A stretch of DNA of 64,000 bases from Pseudoxanthomonas beigongshangi (lineage in GTDB: Bacteria > Pseudomonadota > Gammaproteobacteria > Xanthomonadales > Xanthomonadaceae). Every line of letters begins with the position of its first letter. The first letter of the stretch is position 1. The notes under the pieces were generated by a model. It saw only the letters and a program-made list of their open reading frames with translations, had not been told where the DNA came from and made no database searches. Below, piece by piece: positions 46,137 through 55,418 of this stretch. The translations under genes were made by a program, and so were the position numbers. The DNA is taken from the NCBI RefSeq assembly GCF_016820515.1, contig NZ_JADHDV010000008.1, forward strand, positions 62,001 to 126,000, written 5' to 3'.

Positions 46137-46867
46137 GTGGAGACTCGACGGTCCTGGTCACCGGGGCCAGCCGCGGCATCGGGCGCGCGATCGCGCTGCG
46201 TGCCGCGCAGGACGGGTTCGACGTGGTGGTGCATTACCGCAGCCGGATGGAGGAAGCCGAGGCCGTGGCCGCGGAGATCCGCGCGCTTGGCCGGCAGGCG
46301 CGGGTGATGGGTTTCGACGTGGGCGATCGCGCCGCCGCCGCGCAGGCGCTGGAAGCCGATATGGCCGCGCACGGCGCGTACTACGGGGTGGTCTGCAATG
46401 CGGGCATCGCCCGCGACAACGCGTTCCCGGCGATGAGCGGGGAGGACTGGGACGCGGTAATCCACACCAACCTGGATGCGTTCTACAACGTGCTCAACCC
46501 GTTGACCATGCCGATGGTGCGCCGGCGCAAGCCCGGGCGCATCGTCACCCTGTCGTCGGTGTCGGGCCTGGTCGGCAACCGCGGACAGGCCAACTACAGC
46601 GCCGCCAAGGCCGGCATTATCGGCGCGACCAAGGCGCTGGCGCTGGAACTGGCCAGCCGCGAAATCACCGTCAACTGCGTCGCCCCTGGCCTGATCAACA
46701 CCGAGATGGTGGCCGGCGAGGTCGCCGAGGAAGCGCTCAAGCTGATTCCGATGCGGCGCATGGGAAAACCGGAGGAAGTCGCCGCGGTGGTGGCGTTCCT
46801 GCTGTCGCCGGCGGCGGCTTACGTGACCCGCCAGGTCATCTCCGTCAACGGAGGTCTGATCGGATGA
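46133..46867 (+). CDS. 3-oxoacyl-ACP reductase (FabG-like, aryl-polyene cluster)
   Basis: A 244-residue SDR ketoreductase: GASRGIGRA nucleotide loop, CNAGI structural motif, Ser (TLSSVSG) and Tyr-Lys (YSAAK) catalytic residues. It reduces the 3-keto group before dehydration. ATGA overlaps link it to its neighbours on both sides. Confidence 0.92.
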   Translation: MSGDSTVLVTGASRGIGRAIALRAAQDGFDVVVHYRSRMEEAEAVAAEIRALGRQARVMGFDVGDRAAAAQALEADMAAHGAYYGVVCNAGIARDNAFPAMSGEDWDAVIHTNLDAFYNVLNPLTMPMVRRRKPGRIVTLSSVSGLVGNRGQANYSAAKAGIIGATKALALELASREITVNCVAPGLINTEMVAGEVAEEALKLIPMRRMGKPEEVAAVVAFLLSPAAAYVTRQVISVNGGLIG

Positions 46868-48108
46868 GCGACGCCCAACTGAAACGCGTGGTGGTCACCG
46901 GCGCGGGCACGATCAGCCCGCTGGGCAACGACTGGCCCAGCGTGCACCTGCGCCTGCGCGAATGCCGCAACGCCGTGCGGCACATGCACGAATGGGACAT
47001 CTACGAAGGCCTGAACACCAAACTGGCCGCGCCAGCCGCCGAGTTCGAATTGCCGCCGCACTACAACCGCAAGACCACCCGCAGCATGGGCCGGGTTGCG
47101 TTGATGGCCGTGCGCGCCACCGAACTGGCGCTGGAGCAGGCTGGTTTGCTGGGCGATCCGCTGCTGGGCAGCGGCAAGGTTGGCGTGTCCTACGGTTCGT
47201 CCGCCGGTACCCACAGCGCCATCGGCGACTTCGGCCGGATGCTCAACGAGCACACCACCGAAGGCATCAACGCCACCACCTACCTGAAGATGATGAGCCA
47301 CACCGCGCCGGTCAACATCGGCGTGTTCTTCGGCCTGACCGGCCGGGTCATCACCACCTCCAGCGCCTGCACCTCGGGCAGCCAGGGCATCGGTTCGGCC
47401 TACGAGGCGATTCGCTTCGGCAAGCAGGTCGCGATGGTCGCCGGCGGCGCCGAACAGCTCGACGCCACCGCCGCGGCGGTGTTCGACACCCTGTTCGCCA
47501 CCAGCGTGCGCAACGACGATCCGCAAAGCACGCCGCGCCCGTTCGACGCCGGCCGCGACGGGCTGGTGCTGGGCGAGGGCGCCTGCTCGCTGATCCTGGA
47601 AGAACTGGAACATGCGCGCGCGCGTGGTGCCCACATCCTGGCCGAGGTCGTGGGCTACGGCACCAACAGCGACGGCCAGCACGTCACCCAGCCCAGCGCC
47701 GACACCATGGCCGAGGCGATGCGCCTGGCCCTGGCCGACGCCGGCCTGACTCCCGACGCCATCGACTATCTCAACGCGCACGGCACCGCCACCGATCACG
47801 GCGACATCGCCGAGACCGCCGCGACCGCGCAGGTATTCGGTCCGCGCATTCCTATCAGCTCGCTGAAGAGCTACGTCGGCCACACCCTGGGCGCCTGCGG
47901 GGCCTACGAGGCTTGGGCGACCATCCAGATGATGCGCGAGGGCTGGTTCGCCCCCACGCTCAATCTGGAAGCGCGCGATCCGCGCTGCGCCGAGCTGGAC
48001 TACATTACCGGCGAGGGCCGCGAACTGCGGGCCGAACACGTGATGAGCAACAACTTCGCCTTCGGCGGCATCAACACCTCGCTGATTTTCCGCCGCTGGC
48101 AGGAATGA
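46864..48108 (+). CDS. Beta-ketoacyl-ACP synthase (aryl-polyene cluster, second)
   Basis: A 414-residue FabF-type ketosynthase with Cys in TTSSACTSGSQGIG, His in NAHGTATDHGD and His in SYVGHTLGACGAY. It differs clearly from the other ketosynthase and resembles the condensing enzyme at the end of aryl-polyene operons. Together with the chain length factor at 31756, it probably builds the polyene. ATGA overlap with the ketoreductase shows translational coupling. Confidence 0.92.
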   Translation: MSDAQLKRVVVTGAGTISPLGNDWPSVHLRLRECRNAVRHMHEWDIYEGLNTKLAAPAAEFELPPHYNRKTTRSMGRVALMAVRATELALEQAGLLGDPLLGSGKVGVSYGSSAGTHSAIGDFGRMLNEHTTEGINATTYLKMMSHTAPVNIGVFFGLTGRVITTSSACTSGSQGIGSAYEAIRFGKQVAMVAGGAEQLDATAAAVFDTLFATSVRNDDPQSTPRPFDAGRDGLVLGEGACSLILEELEHARARGAHILAEVVGYGTNSDGQHVTQPSADTMAEAMRLALADAGLTPDAIDYLNAHGTATDHGDIAETAATAQVFGPRIPISSLKSYVGHTLGACGAYEAWATIQMMREGWFAPTLNLEARDPRCAELDYITGEGRELRAEHVMSNNFAFGGINTSLIFRRWQE

Positions 48109-48139
48109 CGACCGCCTTTTCCACTACAAGGAGTACCCG

Positions 48140-48580
48140 ATGAAACGCCTTCTCACCGCCGCCCTGCTGACCCTGTCCATCGCCGCGCCGAACGCCTTCG
48201 CCGGCGACACCCGCCTGGAACTGCCGCTGCAGGAACTGATCGACTCGCCGCAGGCCAAGGAAGCCGGCATCGACGGCAGCGTGCATTTCTACCTGGCCGG
48301 CCAGACCCACCCCGCAGTGGTCTCGCGCATGGGCGAGGACGTCTCCAACAAGAAGACCAATGGGGTTGGCAAGAACGACGTCGAATCCTGCCGCTGGGTC
48401 GCCCTGTCGGTGCTCAAGGCCTTCCAGGAAAGCGCCAAGGCGCGCGGCGCCAACGCGGTGGTCGACATCACCAGCTACTTCAAGAAGAACGAATTCAAGA
48501 GTCCCACCAACTACGAATGCTACGCCGGCAACATCATGTCGGGCGTGGCGCTGAAGGGGACTTACGCGAAGGTGAAGTGA
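48140..48580 (+). CDS. Small secreted protein at the end of the aryl-polyene operon (often mis-named excinuclease)
   Basis: A 146-residue protein with a signal peptide (cleavage likely after ANAFA, residue about 21). The mature part has two cysteines (ESCRWVAL and NYECYAG) and a conserved ARGANAVVDITSYFK-type core. Similar small proteins at aryl-polyene loci are mis-labelled excinuclease subunit A in databases; nothing suggests DNA repair here. It is preceded by AAGGAGTACCCG. Its role is unknown; an envelope or pigment-related role is inferred only from location. Confidence 0.7.
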   Translation: MKRLLTAALLTLSIAAPNAFAGDTRLELPLQELIDSPQAKEAGIDGSVHFYLAGQTHPAVVSRMGEDVSNKKTNGVGKNDVESCRWVALSVLKAFQESAKARGANAVVDITSYFKKNEFKSPTNYECYAGNIMSGVALKGTYAKVK

Positions 48581-48607
48581 GGGTTGCCCGAACCCGATAG
48601 TCAAGAG

Positions 48608-48629
48608 AAGCCCGGTAGATGCCGGGCTT
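48608..48629 (+). terminator. Hairpin at the end of the aryl-polyene operon
   Basis: AAGCCCGG and CCGGGCTT (48608-48615 and 48622-48629) form a perfect 8-bp stem with a 6-nt loop, 27 bp after the last operon gene. The following bases (GCTCTG) are not a T-run, so termination may be partial. Confidence 0.5.
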
Positions 48630-48678
48630 GCTCTGTCGCGACGCGAATGGTTTGTCGATGATGCATTTGGAGGCAATC

Positions 48679-48910
48679 ATGCGGAAGACGGCGACCGTTC
48701 TCATACTCTTGCTGTGCCCGATGATCTCGTTATGCATTGGAGCGAGTCGGATCTGGGAGCAGTGCGGGTATGACTGCGGAGTATTCCCGGATTGGTTTCC
48801 TGTCCGTCTGACAGCGATCGGTGGAGTATTCCTGGGTGCGGCGGGGGATGGCGCTGTTGGCTGCGACCGCTTTGTTCATTTTCGTGCGCAAGAGAAATGA
48901 TGGCGCGTAG
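48679..48910 (+). pseudogene. Small membrane protein gene with probable frameshift
   Basis: ATG 48679 with a good GGAGG ribosome site starts a protein with an N-terminal hydrophobic helix (TVLILLLCPMISLCIGA). The reading frame then continues to 48900 in an unlikely sequence. At the five-G run 48843-48847, shifting by one base gives MALLAATALFIFVRKRNDGA, a convincing second membrane helix with a basic end, stopping at 48910. This looks like a one-G insertion in a two-helix small protein, or a sequencing error. The family is not recognised. Confidence 0.55.
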
Positions 48911-49385
48911 AAGCGTTGCTCAATGGACGGCGGGAAGCGTTTTTCTCTTGCCTCTAATGGACGAAACGGCCTGCATCGGTCAAGTGATTGATCGGGAGCC
49001 GGATGCTCTCAATAGTGTTGCGGTCGCACTGTTTGACATCAAAGGAAACTGGTCCAAGGAGAACAAGGTTCCTGCGCTTGCGGGAGATGCTGTGTTTTCC
49101 GTGATTCTCGCCACCAAGGACTATCTGGACTCAGGACGTTGGCTCGTCCTCGGGGAACGAGTGAGCGCAGTCCCGAACGAGATGAAGTTCTATGACCGCC
49201 TGCGTTCGACTGGCTTTGTCGGCGCAAAGATCAGGGGTTCTGGCCTCGTAGAGGACTTTGCAAACGCGTTTTACGGTCTGGCGCCTTGGGACGACTGGTA
49301 TGTTCCGGACTATCTGGATGGCTTTCTGATCTCGCCGGACAAGAAGCCGGTCGAGCGCCTGATCTTCTGCGGTCGCCACAAATAG
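48897..49385 (+). CDS. Imm26-like immunity protein
   Basis: A 162-residue (or 161 from the second ATG at 48900) cytoplasmic protein. The pattern WTAGSVFLLPLMDETACIGQVI followed by SVAVALFDI and a late FRVPDYLDGFLIS-like segment (WYVPDYLDGFLIS) fits the Imm26 family, immunity proteins of polymorphic toxin systems. No toxin gene is next to it, so it is an orphan. Base composition is clearly less GC-rich than the flanking genes, which suggests recent transfer. The family call is by eye. Confidence 0.65.
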   Translation: MMARRSVAQWTAGSVFLLPLMDETACIGQVIDREPDALNSVAVALFDIKGNWSKENKVPALAGDAVFSVILATKDYLDSGRWLVLGERVSAVPNEMKFYDRLRSTGFVGAKIRGSGLVEDFANAFYGLAPWDDWYVPDYLDGFLISPDKKPVERLIFCGRHK

Positions 49386-49442
49386 TCACCGCCGCGGCGG
49401 CTGCAGTGAATGCCAGGTTTCTTGTTGGATGATGCGTTCAGA

Positions 49443-49470
49443 ACGCGGGCGCTAGCAGCCCGCGTTTTTT
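49443..49470 (+). terminator. Intrinsic terminator after the Imm26-like gene
   Basis: ACGCGGGC and GCCCGCGT (49443-49450 and 49458-49465) form an 8-bp stem with a 7-nt loop, followed by six T residues (49465-49470). It lies 58 bp after the stop. Confidence 0.85.
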
Positions 49471-49471
49471 G

Positions 49472-49729
49472 TTACGCGTTGCTGGCGGCTTCGTCCGCTT
49501 CGGGTTCGCCGTAGTGGTAGCGCAGGGCGTCCAGCATGTCGTTGATGTCCTGGGCGATATAGGCGAAGCAGTCGCTCAGGGCCTGCAGGGGAATCGGCAG
49601 GCAGTGGTGCTCGTCCTTGCGGAAGCACGGGCTGGACAGCGTGGACAGCAGTTTGACGTGATCACGCAGCTGGATCATGTTGAGCTGCGTTTGTTCTTCC
49701 AACAGATAGACCATACGTGGGTTGGTCAT
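49472..49729 (-). CDS. XAC0095-like small protein
   Basis: An 85-residue soluble protein, mostly helical. The pattern YLLEEQTQLNMIQLRDHVKLLSTLSSP then LSDCFAYIAQDINDMLDAL resembles the XAC0095-type small proteins of Xanthomonads, which have no known function. The ATG at 49729 has an ideal GGAGG 5 nt upstream, so it is chosen over the upstream in-frame starts at 49741 and 49903. The terminator at 49443 lies just beyond its stop. Confidence 0.65.
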   Translation of the reverse strand: MTNPRMVYLLEEQTQLNMIQLRDHVKLLSTLSSPCFRKDEHHCLPIPLQALSDCFAYIAQDINDMLDALRYHYGEPEADEAASNA

Positions 49730-49741
49730 TGGGACCTCCAT

Positions 49742-50150
49742 TTCTTCGTTGAAGTATCCCGGCACGCGAAAGCGCGGCCGGGAGCCGGGAGTCGAAAAAC
49801 CGCACACAGGTCGGATGGGCTGATTTCCCTTTCGGGTCTTGTATTCGCCCCCTCCCGGCGAAGACGAAAGCCGCCGGCTGTCACTCAGTGATAAGAAAAC
49901 CACCGGAATGACGGAGGTAGTACTACTGTGTGGGAGTTTTTCGAACTCCTGATGCCGGAGTCTGCTGATGCGCTTGCGCGATGTCGACTAACTTTGAACG
50001 TTTTCGATTCAATGTTTCCGTTGTCACGGAAGCGGCGAAGCCACGTTGTGTATCGGATGGCTCTGGATAGGGCGGAATGAAGATACGAGCGGTGAGCTCG
50101 TACAACGATGGCGACCGAAGGGGATGGCGCTGAAGAAAGCACTCACGCCC
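49742..50150. other. Gene-poor stretch upstream of the XAC0095-like gene
   Basis: No convincing gene, RNA or repeat is seen in this roughly 400-bp stretch. Reading frames here lack family-like sequence and good ribosome sites. It presumably contains the promoter of the XAC0095-like gene and ends where the 195-bp repeat array begins. Confidence 0.5.
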
Positions 50151-50165
50151 CTAGCGCGATGTTCT

Positions 50166-50780
50166 GCCCCTTCCCCCGCGTGCGGGGGAAGGCTGGGATG
50201 GGGGCGCTTTTCAGCGGTCGTCATCCATCCCTCGCGGCCGGTGCAGTGGTGTATTTCCGACGTTGGTTGTCACGACTCGGGGGTTTTGCCGCTTGCCCCC
50301 ACCCCAACCCTCCCCCGCAGGCGGGGGAGGGGGCCAGCGTGTGTCGCTGGTCGGTTTTTTGCCCCTTCCCCCGCGTGCGGGGGAAGGCTGGGATGGGGGC
50401 GCTTTTCAGAAGTCGCTTTCCATCCTTCGCAGTCGGTGCAGTGGTGTATTTCCGACGTTGGTTGTCATGGCTCGGGATTCTTCCGCTTGCCCCCACCCCA
50501 ACCCTCCCCCGCAGGCGGGGGAGGGGGCCAGTGTGTGTGCCGTCGCGAGGTTTTTGCCCCTTCCCCCGCGTGCGGGGGAAGGCTGGGATGGGGGCGCTTT
50601 TCAGCGATCGTTATCCATCCTTCGCAGTCGCTGCAGTGGTGCATTTCCGACGTTGGTTGTCATGGCTCGGGATCCTTCCGCTCGCCCCCACCCCAGCCCT
50701 CCCCCGCAGGCGGGGGAGGGGGCCAGTGTGCGTGCCGTCGCGAGGTTTTTGCTCCTTCCCCCGCGCGCGGGGGAGGGGGC
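50166..50780. repeat. 195-bp-period tandem array of REP-like palindromes
   Basis: Three full units start at 50166, 50361 and 50556, with a truncated fourth at 50751, giving an exact period of 195 bp. Each unit has two palindromes: CTTCCCCCGCGTGCGGGGGAAG-type and CCCTCCCCCGCAGGCGGGGGAGG-type (each about 22-24 bp), separated by about 110 bp of conserved spacer with small differences. The fourth copy lacks the rest and abuts the end of the antiporter gene at 50780. No ORF in it is credible. Confidence 0.9.
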
Positions 50781-52159
50781 TATGTGCGCTGCGCCGAACG
50801 CGCGCGGCGCTCGATGATGTTGAGCAGCGGGCCGGTCATCGCGGTGGTGACCAGCGCCATGATCACCAGCACCGCGAACAGGCGGTCGCCGATCAGGCCC
50901 ATTTCGTAGCCCAGATTCAGCACGATCAGTTCCATCAGGCCGCGCGTGTTCATCAGCGCCCCCAGGCGCAGCGCGTCGGTTCGCGGCATGCCCGCGCTGC
51001 GCGCGGCCAGCCAGGTGCCCAGGCCCTTGCCGAGGCTGGCGACGAGGATCACGACCACGCATAGAAGCAGGTCGCCGGCCTGCCAGCCGTCCACGCGCAG
51101 GCGCAGCCCGGTCATGGCGAAGAACAGCGGCAGCAGCAGCGAGATGGCGAAGGGTTCGACCTTCTGGATCAGCAGTTCGCGCAGGCGGGCATTGCCGGAT
51201 ACCGCGATGCCGGCCAGGAAGGCGCCGAACAAGGCGTGGATGCCCAGCAGTTCGGTGACCAGTGCGGCGGCCAGCGCCATCAACAACAGTCCGATCAGGT
51301 GGCGGCCTTCGCGTTCGGGAGCCACTTCCTGGCGGGATAGCCACGGCCGCACCAGCGCGATCATCGCGGCGGCGAACGCCAGCGTGCCCAGCAGGCTGAT
51401 CAGCGCCGCGCTCCAGCCGTTGGCCTGCACCGAGGCGACGATAGCCGCCAGCAGGCACCAAGCGCTGGCGTCGCCCAGCGCGGCGCAGGCGATCGCGATG
51501 CGGCCGAGCGGGCTGTGGGTGATGCCGCGATCGGACAGGATGCGCAGCAGCACCGGGAAGGCGGTGATGCTGAGCGACACGCCCATGAACAGAGCGAAGT
51601 TGGGGAAACCGACGCCGGCCGGCGCATGCGCATCGAACAGCGCGAACGCCAGCAGCACGCCGCACAGGAACGGCAACGCGATGCCGCTGTGGCTGACCAG
51701 CACGGCGAAGGCGCGGCGGCCGTGCAGGGTGGACAGTTCCAGTTCCGCGCCAGCGACGAACAGGAACATCAGCACGCCCAACTGGCTGATCAGCCCAAGC
51801 GCGCCGAGCGAGCCGGGCGCGAACAACCAGGCCTGGGTGTCCGGCATCACCGCGCCGAACAGCAGCGGCCCCAGCAGCAGGCCGGCGGCCATTTCGCCGA
51901 TGACGGCCGGTTGGCCGAAGCGGCGCAGCAGCCAGCCCGCGCCCTTGGCCACGGACAGCACCACCAGCAGTTGCAGCAGGAACAGGGACAACGGGGTGGT
52001 CGCACCGGCGTGCGCGGCGTCGACGGCGGCGGGCGCGGACGGCACGGTCATCGCCATCGGCCAGCGCGAGAGCAGCAGCGCCGCCAGCAGCGGCACGGCG
52101 ACCAGCAGCAGATAGCGCCAAGGGGCGGCGGCGCCGGGCCGGGTTTGCGAATCTTCCAT
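50780..52159 (-). CDS. CPA2-family cation:proton antiporter
   Basis: A 459-residue membrane protein with about 13 helices of the NhaA/Kef CPA2 fold: LSVAKGAGWLLRRFGQPAVIGEMAAGLLLGP at the start of the domain and the middle segment SITAFPVLLRILSDRG. It lacks the C-terminal RCK domain present in the other antiporter of this window (9387). The ion and role are unknown. Upstream on the same strand lies the copper ATPase, separated by a strong hairpin. Confidence 0.88.
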   Translation of the reverse strand: MEDSQTRPGAAAPWRYLLLVAVPLLAALLLSRWPMAMTVPSAPAAVDAAHAGATTPLSLFLLQLLVVLSVAKGAGWLLRRFGQPAVIGEMAAGLLLGPLLFGAVMPDTQAWLFAPGSLGALGLISQLGVLMFLFVAGAELELSTLHGRRAFAVLVSHSGIALPFLCGVLLAFALFDAHAPAGVGFPNFALFMGVSLSITAFPVLLRILSDRGITHSPLGRIAIACAALGDASAWCLLAAIVASVQANGWSAALISLLGTLAFAAAMIALVRPWLSRQEVAPEREGRHLIGLLLMALAAALVTELLGIHALFGAFLAGIAVSGNARLRELLIQKVEPFAISLLLPLFFAMTGLRLRVDGWQAGDLLLCVVVILVASLGKGLGTWLAARSAGMPRTDALRLGALMNTRGLMELIVLNLGYEMGLIGDRLFAVLVIMALVTTAMTGPLLNIIERRARSAQRT

Positions 52160-52183
52160 ATGCCGCCGGACTCCGCGCCTGAA

Positions 52184-52211
52184 GGATGCGCCGCATTCTA
52201 GCGGCGCATCC
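52184..52211 (-). terminator. Hairpin terminator of the copper ATPase gene
   Basis: GGATGCGCCGC and GCGGCGCATCC (52184-52194 and 52201-52211) form a perfect 11-bp stem with a 6-nt loop, 20 bp after the copA stop. There is no T-run. Confidence 0.6.
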
Positions 52212-52231
52212 GTTCCGCGGGATCGACGGGA

Positions 52232-54946
52232 TCAGGCGCTCGTGGGCAGCGACTGGTGGCGCAGGCGCAGCGCGTTGGCGACCACCGAGGCCGAGCTCAG
52301 GCTCATCGCCAGCGCAGCCAGCATGGGTGACAGCAACGGGCCACCGAACAGGAACAGCAGGCCGGCGGCGACCGGCACACCCAACGCGTTGTAGAAGAAC
52401 GCGAAGCCCAGGTTCTGGCGCATGTTGCGCACGGTTGCTTCCGACAATGCCTTGGCGCGGACGATGCCGCCCAGATCGCCCTTGACCAGGGTGACCTGCG
52501 CGCTGGACATCGCCACGTCGGTGCCGGTACCCATGGCGATGCCGACATCGGCGGAGGCGAGGGCGGGGGCGTCATTGATGCCGTCGCCGGCCATCGCCAC
52601 CGCCCGGCCTTCGGCCTTCAGGCGGGCGACCAGCGCGGCCTTGTCGGCCGGACGCACTTCGCCGTGGACCTCGTCGATGCCGACCTGCGACGCCACCGCC
52701 TGCGCGGTGCGTTCGCCGTCGCCGGTGGCCATCACGATGCGCACGCCGATCGCCTGCAACGCGCGCAGCGCCGAAGGCGTGGTGACCTTGATCGGATCGG
52801 CCACCGCGATCAGGCCGGCGGCGCGGCCGTCCACGGCCAGGAACATCACGCTGGCGCCCTCCGCGCGCAGGCGGCGGGCGTCGGCATCCAGCGCCGACAC
52901 GTCCACGCCGGTTTCCCGCATCAGCGCGGTGTTGCCCAGCGCGAGCGCGTGGCCGTCCACGTGGCCACGCACGCCGATGCCGCTGGAGGATTCGAAATCC
53001 TGTGCCGGCGCCAGCGCGATGCCGCGCTCGCGCGCTTCGGCGACGATGGCGTGCGCCAGCGGATGCTCGCTGCCGGCGTCCAGGCTGGCGGCCAGCCGCA
53101 GCGCTTCGTTTTCCTCGAATCCGCTGGCCGGAATCAGGACGCGGAACGCCGGACGGCCTTCGGTGAGCGTGCCGGTCTTGTCGACGATGAGGGTATCGAC
53201 CTTGCGCAGGGTCTCGATGGCCTCGGCGTCGCGGAACAGCACGCCCAGCTGGGCGGCACGGCCGGTCGAGACCATGATCGACATCGGCGTGGCCAGGCCC
53301 AGCGCACAGGGGCAGGCGATGATAAGCACCGAGACCGCGTTGAGCACGGCATAGGTCCACGAAGGTTCCGGACCGAACAGGCCCCAGCCCAGGAAGGTCA
53401 GCACGGCCGCGGCCAGCACCGCCAGCACGAACCAGAACGACACCTTGTCGGCCAGCCGCTGCATCGGCGCGCGCGAGCGTTGCGCCTGCGCCACCAGTTG
53501 CACGATCTGGGCGAGCACGCTGTCGCTGCCGACCCGCTCGGCGCGGATGATCAGGCTGCCGGAGCCGTTGATGGTGGCGCCGATGACGCTGTCGCCGTTT
53601 TCCTTGGACACCGGTACCGGTTCGCCGGTCAGCATCGACTCGTCGATGTGCGAACGGCCTTCGATCACCACGCCGTCCACCGGCACCTTTTCGCCGGGGC
53701 GCACGCGCAGGCGATCGCCGACATGGACGTGCGAGAGTTCGATGTCCTCTTCCTGCCCATCCTCGCGCAGGCGGCGGGCGGTCTTGGGGGCGAGTCCGAG
53801 CAGCGCCTTGATCGCCGCCGAGGTCTGCGAGCGCGCTTTCAGTTCCAGCAACTGGCCCAGCAGGGTCAACGAGACGATGATCGCGGCGGCCTCGAAGTAC
53901 ACGCCGACCCGGCCGTGCTCGTGGAACGAGGCGGGAAACAGATCCGGCGCCACCGTTGCCACCACGCTGTAGCCGTAGGCGGCGCCGACGCCGGTGCCGA
54001 TCAGCGTCCACATGTTGGGACTGCGGTTGCGGATGGACTGCGCCCAGCGCTGGAAGAACGGCCAGGCCGCCCACAGCACCACCGGCGTGCTGAGTACCAG
54101 TTCGATCCAGGTGCGCGTCGTCGGCGACAGGCCGTGGAAGTACTGGCCGAACATCGCCAGCACCAGGGTCGCCACGCTCAGCGGCAGGGTCCACCAGAAG
54201 CGGCGGCGGAAGTCGGTGAGTTCCGGATTCTCGCCGTCATCCAGCGACGGCATCATCGGCTCCAGCGCCATGCCGCAGATCGGGCAGGTGCCGGGGCCGT
54301 CGCGGACGATTTCCGGATGCATGGGGCAGGTGTACTGCGCGCCGGGCACGGCCGGTTCGGGCTCGCGCTTCGGCGCCAGCCAGCGGGGTGGATCGGCGAT
54401 GAATTTTGCGCGGCAGCCGGCCGAACAGAAGTGGTAGGCCTGGCCGGCGTGTTCGGCGTGGTGAGCGGTGGTGGTCGGATCCACGCTCATGCCGCAGACC
54501 GGATCGATCACGGTACCCGCTGCGTGTGCGGCGTGATGGTGTGCGTGATCATGACCGGCATGGGAAGGCGTGGCCGCGTGATGGTGGGTGTGCGCGTGCG
54601 AGTGGCCTGCATCACCATCGTGGCGGCACGCGTCATCCGCCTTCGCCGCGCGGGTGGCTTCGGCTTTTTCGGTGCCGCAGCACGCCGATGCCTTCTCTTC
54701 GGCGGCATGCGCGGTGAGGAACCGCGCCGGCTCGGTGACGAACTTGTCGCGGCAGCCGGCCGAGCAGAAGTAATAGGTCTGGCCGTCGTGTTCGACGTGA
54801 TGCGGCGCGGTCGCCGGATCCACGCTCATGCCGCAGACCGGATCACGAACAGCGGCGGTCGGGGAGGACGAGGAACCACCACCGCAGCATCCGCCTTGCG
54901 CCTTGTTGGCATCCGGCTTGTCGTGCGAATGGCAGGACCCGCTCAT
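52232..54946 (-). CDS. copA: Copper-type P1B ATPase with two N-terminal YHS domains
   Basis: A 904-residue heavy-metal ATPase: phosphorylation motif DKTGTLT, membrane metal site CPC ([13 protein letters not shown]) typical of Cu+ and the HP motif. Instead of GMTCxxC metal-binding domains, the N-terminus carries two tandem YHS/TRASH-like domains (residues about 33-79 and 146-190, each with DPVCGMSV and FCSAGC), a His-rich linker between them (residues 108-142), and a CPMHPE...CPICGM domain (207-226). It lies downstream of a MerR regulator with ATGA overlap, and probably exports copper or silver. The ATG at 54946 is chosen since upstream sequence is in the merR gene. Confidence 0.9.
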   Translation of the reverse strand: MSGSCHSHDKPDANKAQGGCCGGGSSSSPTAAVRDPVCGMSVDPATAPHHVEHDGQTYYFCSAGCRDKFVTEPARFLTAHAAEEKASACCGTEKAEATRAAKADDACRHDGDAGHSHAHTHHHAATPSHAGHDHAHHHAAHAAGTVIDPVCGMSVDPTTTAHHAEHAGQAYHFCSAGCRAKFIADPPRWLAPKREPEPAVPGAQYTCPMHPEIVRDGPGTCPICGMALEPMMPSLDDGENPELTDFRRRFWWTLPLSVATLVLAMFGQYFHGLSPTTRTWIELVLSTPVVLWAAWPFFQRWAQSIRNRSPNMWTLIGTGVGAAYGYSVVATVAPDLFPASFHEHGRVGVYFEAAAIIVSLTLLGQLLELKARSQTSAAIKALLGLAPKTARRLREDGQEEDIELSHVHVGDRLRVRPGEKVPVDGVVIEGRSHIDESMLTGEPVPVSKENGDSVIGATINGSGSLIIRAERVGSDSVLAQIVQLVAQAQRSRAPMQRLADKVSFWFVLAVLAAAVLTFLGWGLFGPEPSWTYAVLNAVSVLIIACPCALGLATPMSIMVSTGRAAQLGVLFRDAEAIETLRKVDTLIVDKTGTLTEGRPAFRVLIPASGFEENEALRLAASLDAGSEHPLAHAIVAEARERGIALAPAQDFESSSGIGVRGHVDGHALALGNTALMRETGVDVSALDADARRLRAEGASVMFLAVDGRAAGLIAVADPIKVTTPSALRALQAIGVRIVMATGDGERTAQAVASQVGIDEVHGEVRPADKAALVARLKAEGRAVAMAGDGINDAPALASADVGIAMGTGTDVAMSSAQVTLVKGDLGGIVRAKALSEATVRNMRQNLGFAFFYNALGVPVAAGLLFLFGGPLLSPMLAALAMSLSSASVVANALRLRHQSLPTSA

Positions 54947-55338
54947 TTCGGTTCCTCGGCGAGGGCGGCCACGATCGGGCACTCGCTCAGATCGCCATGG
55001 CCCGGACAGGCCTCGACCAAGCTGCGCAGCGCGTCGCGCATGCGGGTCATCTCGGCCAGGCGCTCCTCGACGACGGCCAGTTTGCTGGCGGCGGCGGCCT
55101 TCATCTGGCCCATGTCCTCGCGTCCGGCGCTGATGTCCAGCAGATCGCGGACCTCGTCCAGGGTGAAGCCGAGCGCCTTGGCGCGGCGGATGAAGGTCAG
55201 GCGGGTGACGTCCGAGCCTTCATAGCGGCGGTAGCCGGCGGGGCTGCGGCTGGGCGGCGGCAGCAGTTGCTGGCGCTCGTAGTAGCGGACGGTATCGATG
55301 GGCACGCCCGCCAGGCGTGCCAATTGGCCGATGTTCAT
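54943..55338 (-). CDS. MerR-family metal-responsive regulator
   Basis: A 131-residue MerR-type regulator: N-terminal winged helix ([26 protein letters not shown]), dimerisation helix, and a C-terminal metal loop with Cys pair in [13 protein letters not shown], as in CueR/ZntR/CadR-type proteins. ATGA overlap with the copper ATPase gene and a MerR-type operator upstream show that it controls this operon. The exact metal (Cu, Ag or a divalent ion) cannot be fixed from the sequence; the neighbouring CPC ATPase favours copper. Confidence 0.9.
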   Translation of the reverse strand: MNIGQLARLAGVPIDTVRYYERQQLLPPPSRSPAGYRRYEGSDVTRLTFIRRAKALGFTLDEVRDLLDISAGREDMGQMKAAAASKLAVVEERLAEMTRMRDALRSLVEACPGHGDLSECPIVAALAEEPK

Positions 55339-55364
55339 GGCGTTCTCCGGTTCGGAATGGCGCC

Positions 55365-55396
55365 ATTCTGCACCCTTGACCTTGGTCAAGAGTCAA
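55365..55396 (-). promoter_or_regulatory. MerR-type promoter/operator of the copper operon
   Basis: The dyad CTTGACCTTGGTCAAG (55375-55390) lies between TTGACT (-35, 55396-55391) and CAGAAT (-10, 55370-55365) on the minus strand, with a 20-bp spacer, the overlong spacing used by MerR activators. It is 27 bp upstream of the regulator start. Confidence 0.75.
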
Positions 55397-55418
55397 GGGT
55401 TTTGTTGCGCTGGCGGGC

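Noticed and set aside
49885-50142. A short minus-strand ORF upstream of the XAC0095-like gene
   Set aside because: No ribosome site, no family-like sequence, and a composition typical of non-coding DNA.
50166-50780. CRISPR array
   Set aside because: The repeat unit is 195 bp with conserved spacers, not short repeats with unique spacers, and no cas gene is near.
52664-55225. An 853-codon plus-strand frame opposite the copper ATPase
   Set aside because: The ATPase motifs are unambiguous on the minus strand and the opposite frame lacks family-like sequence.
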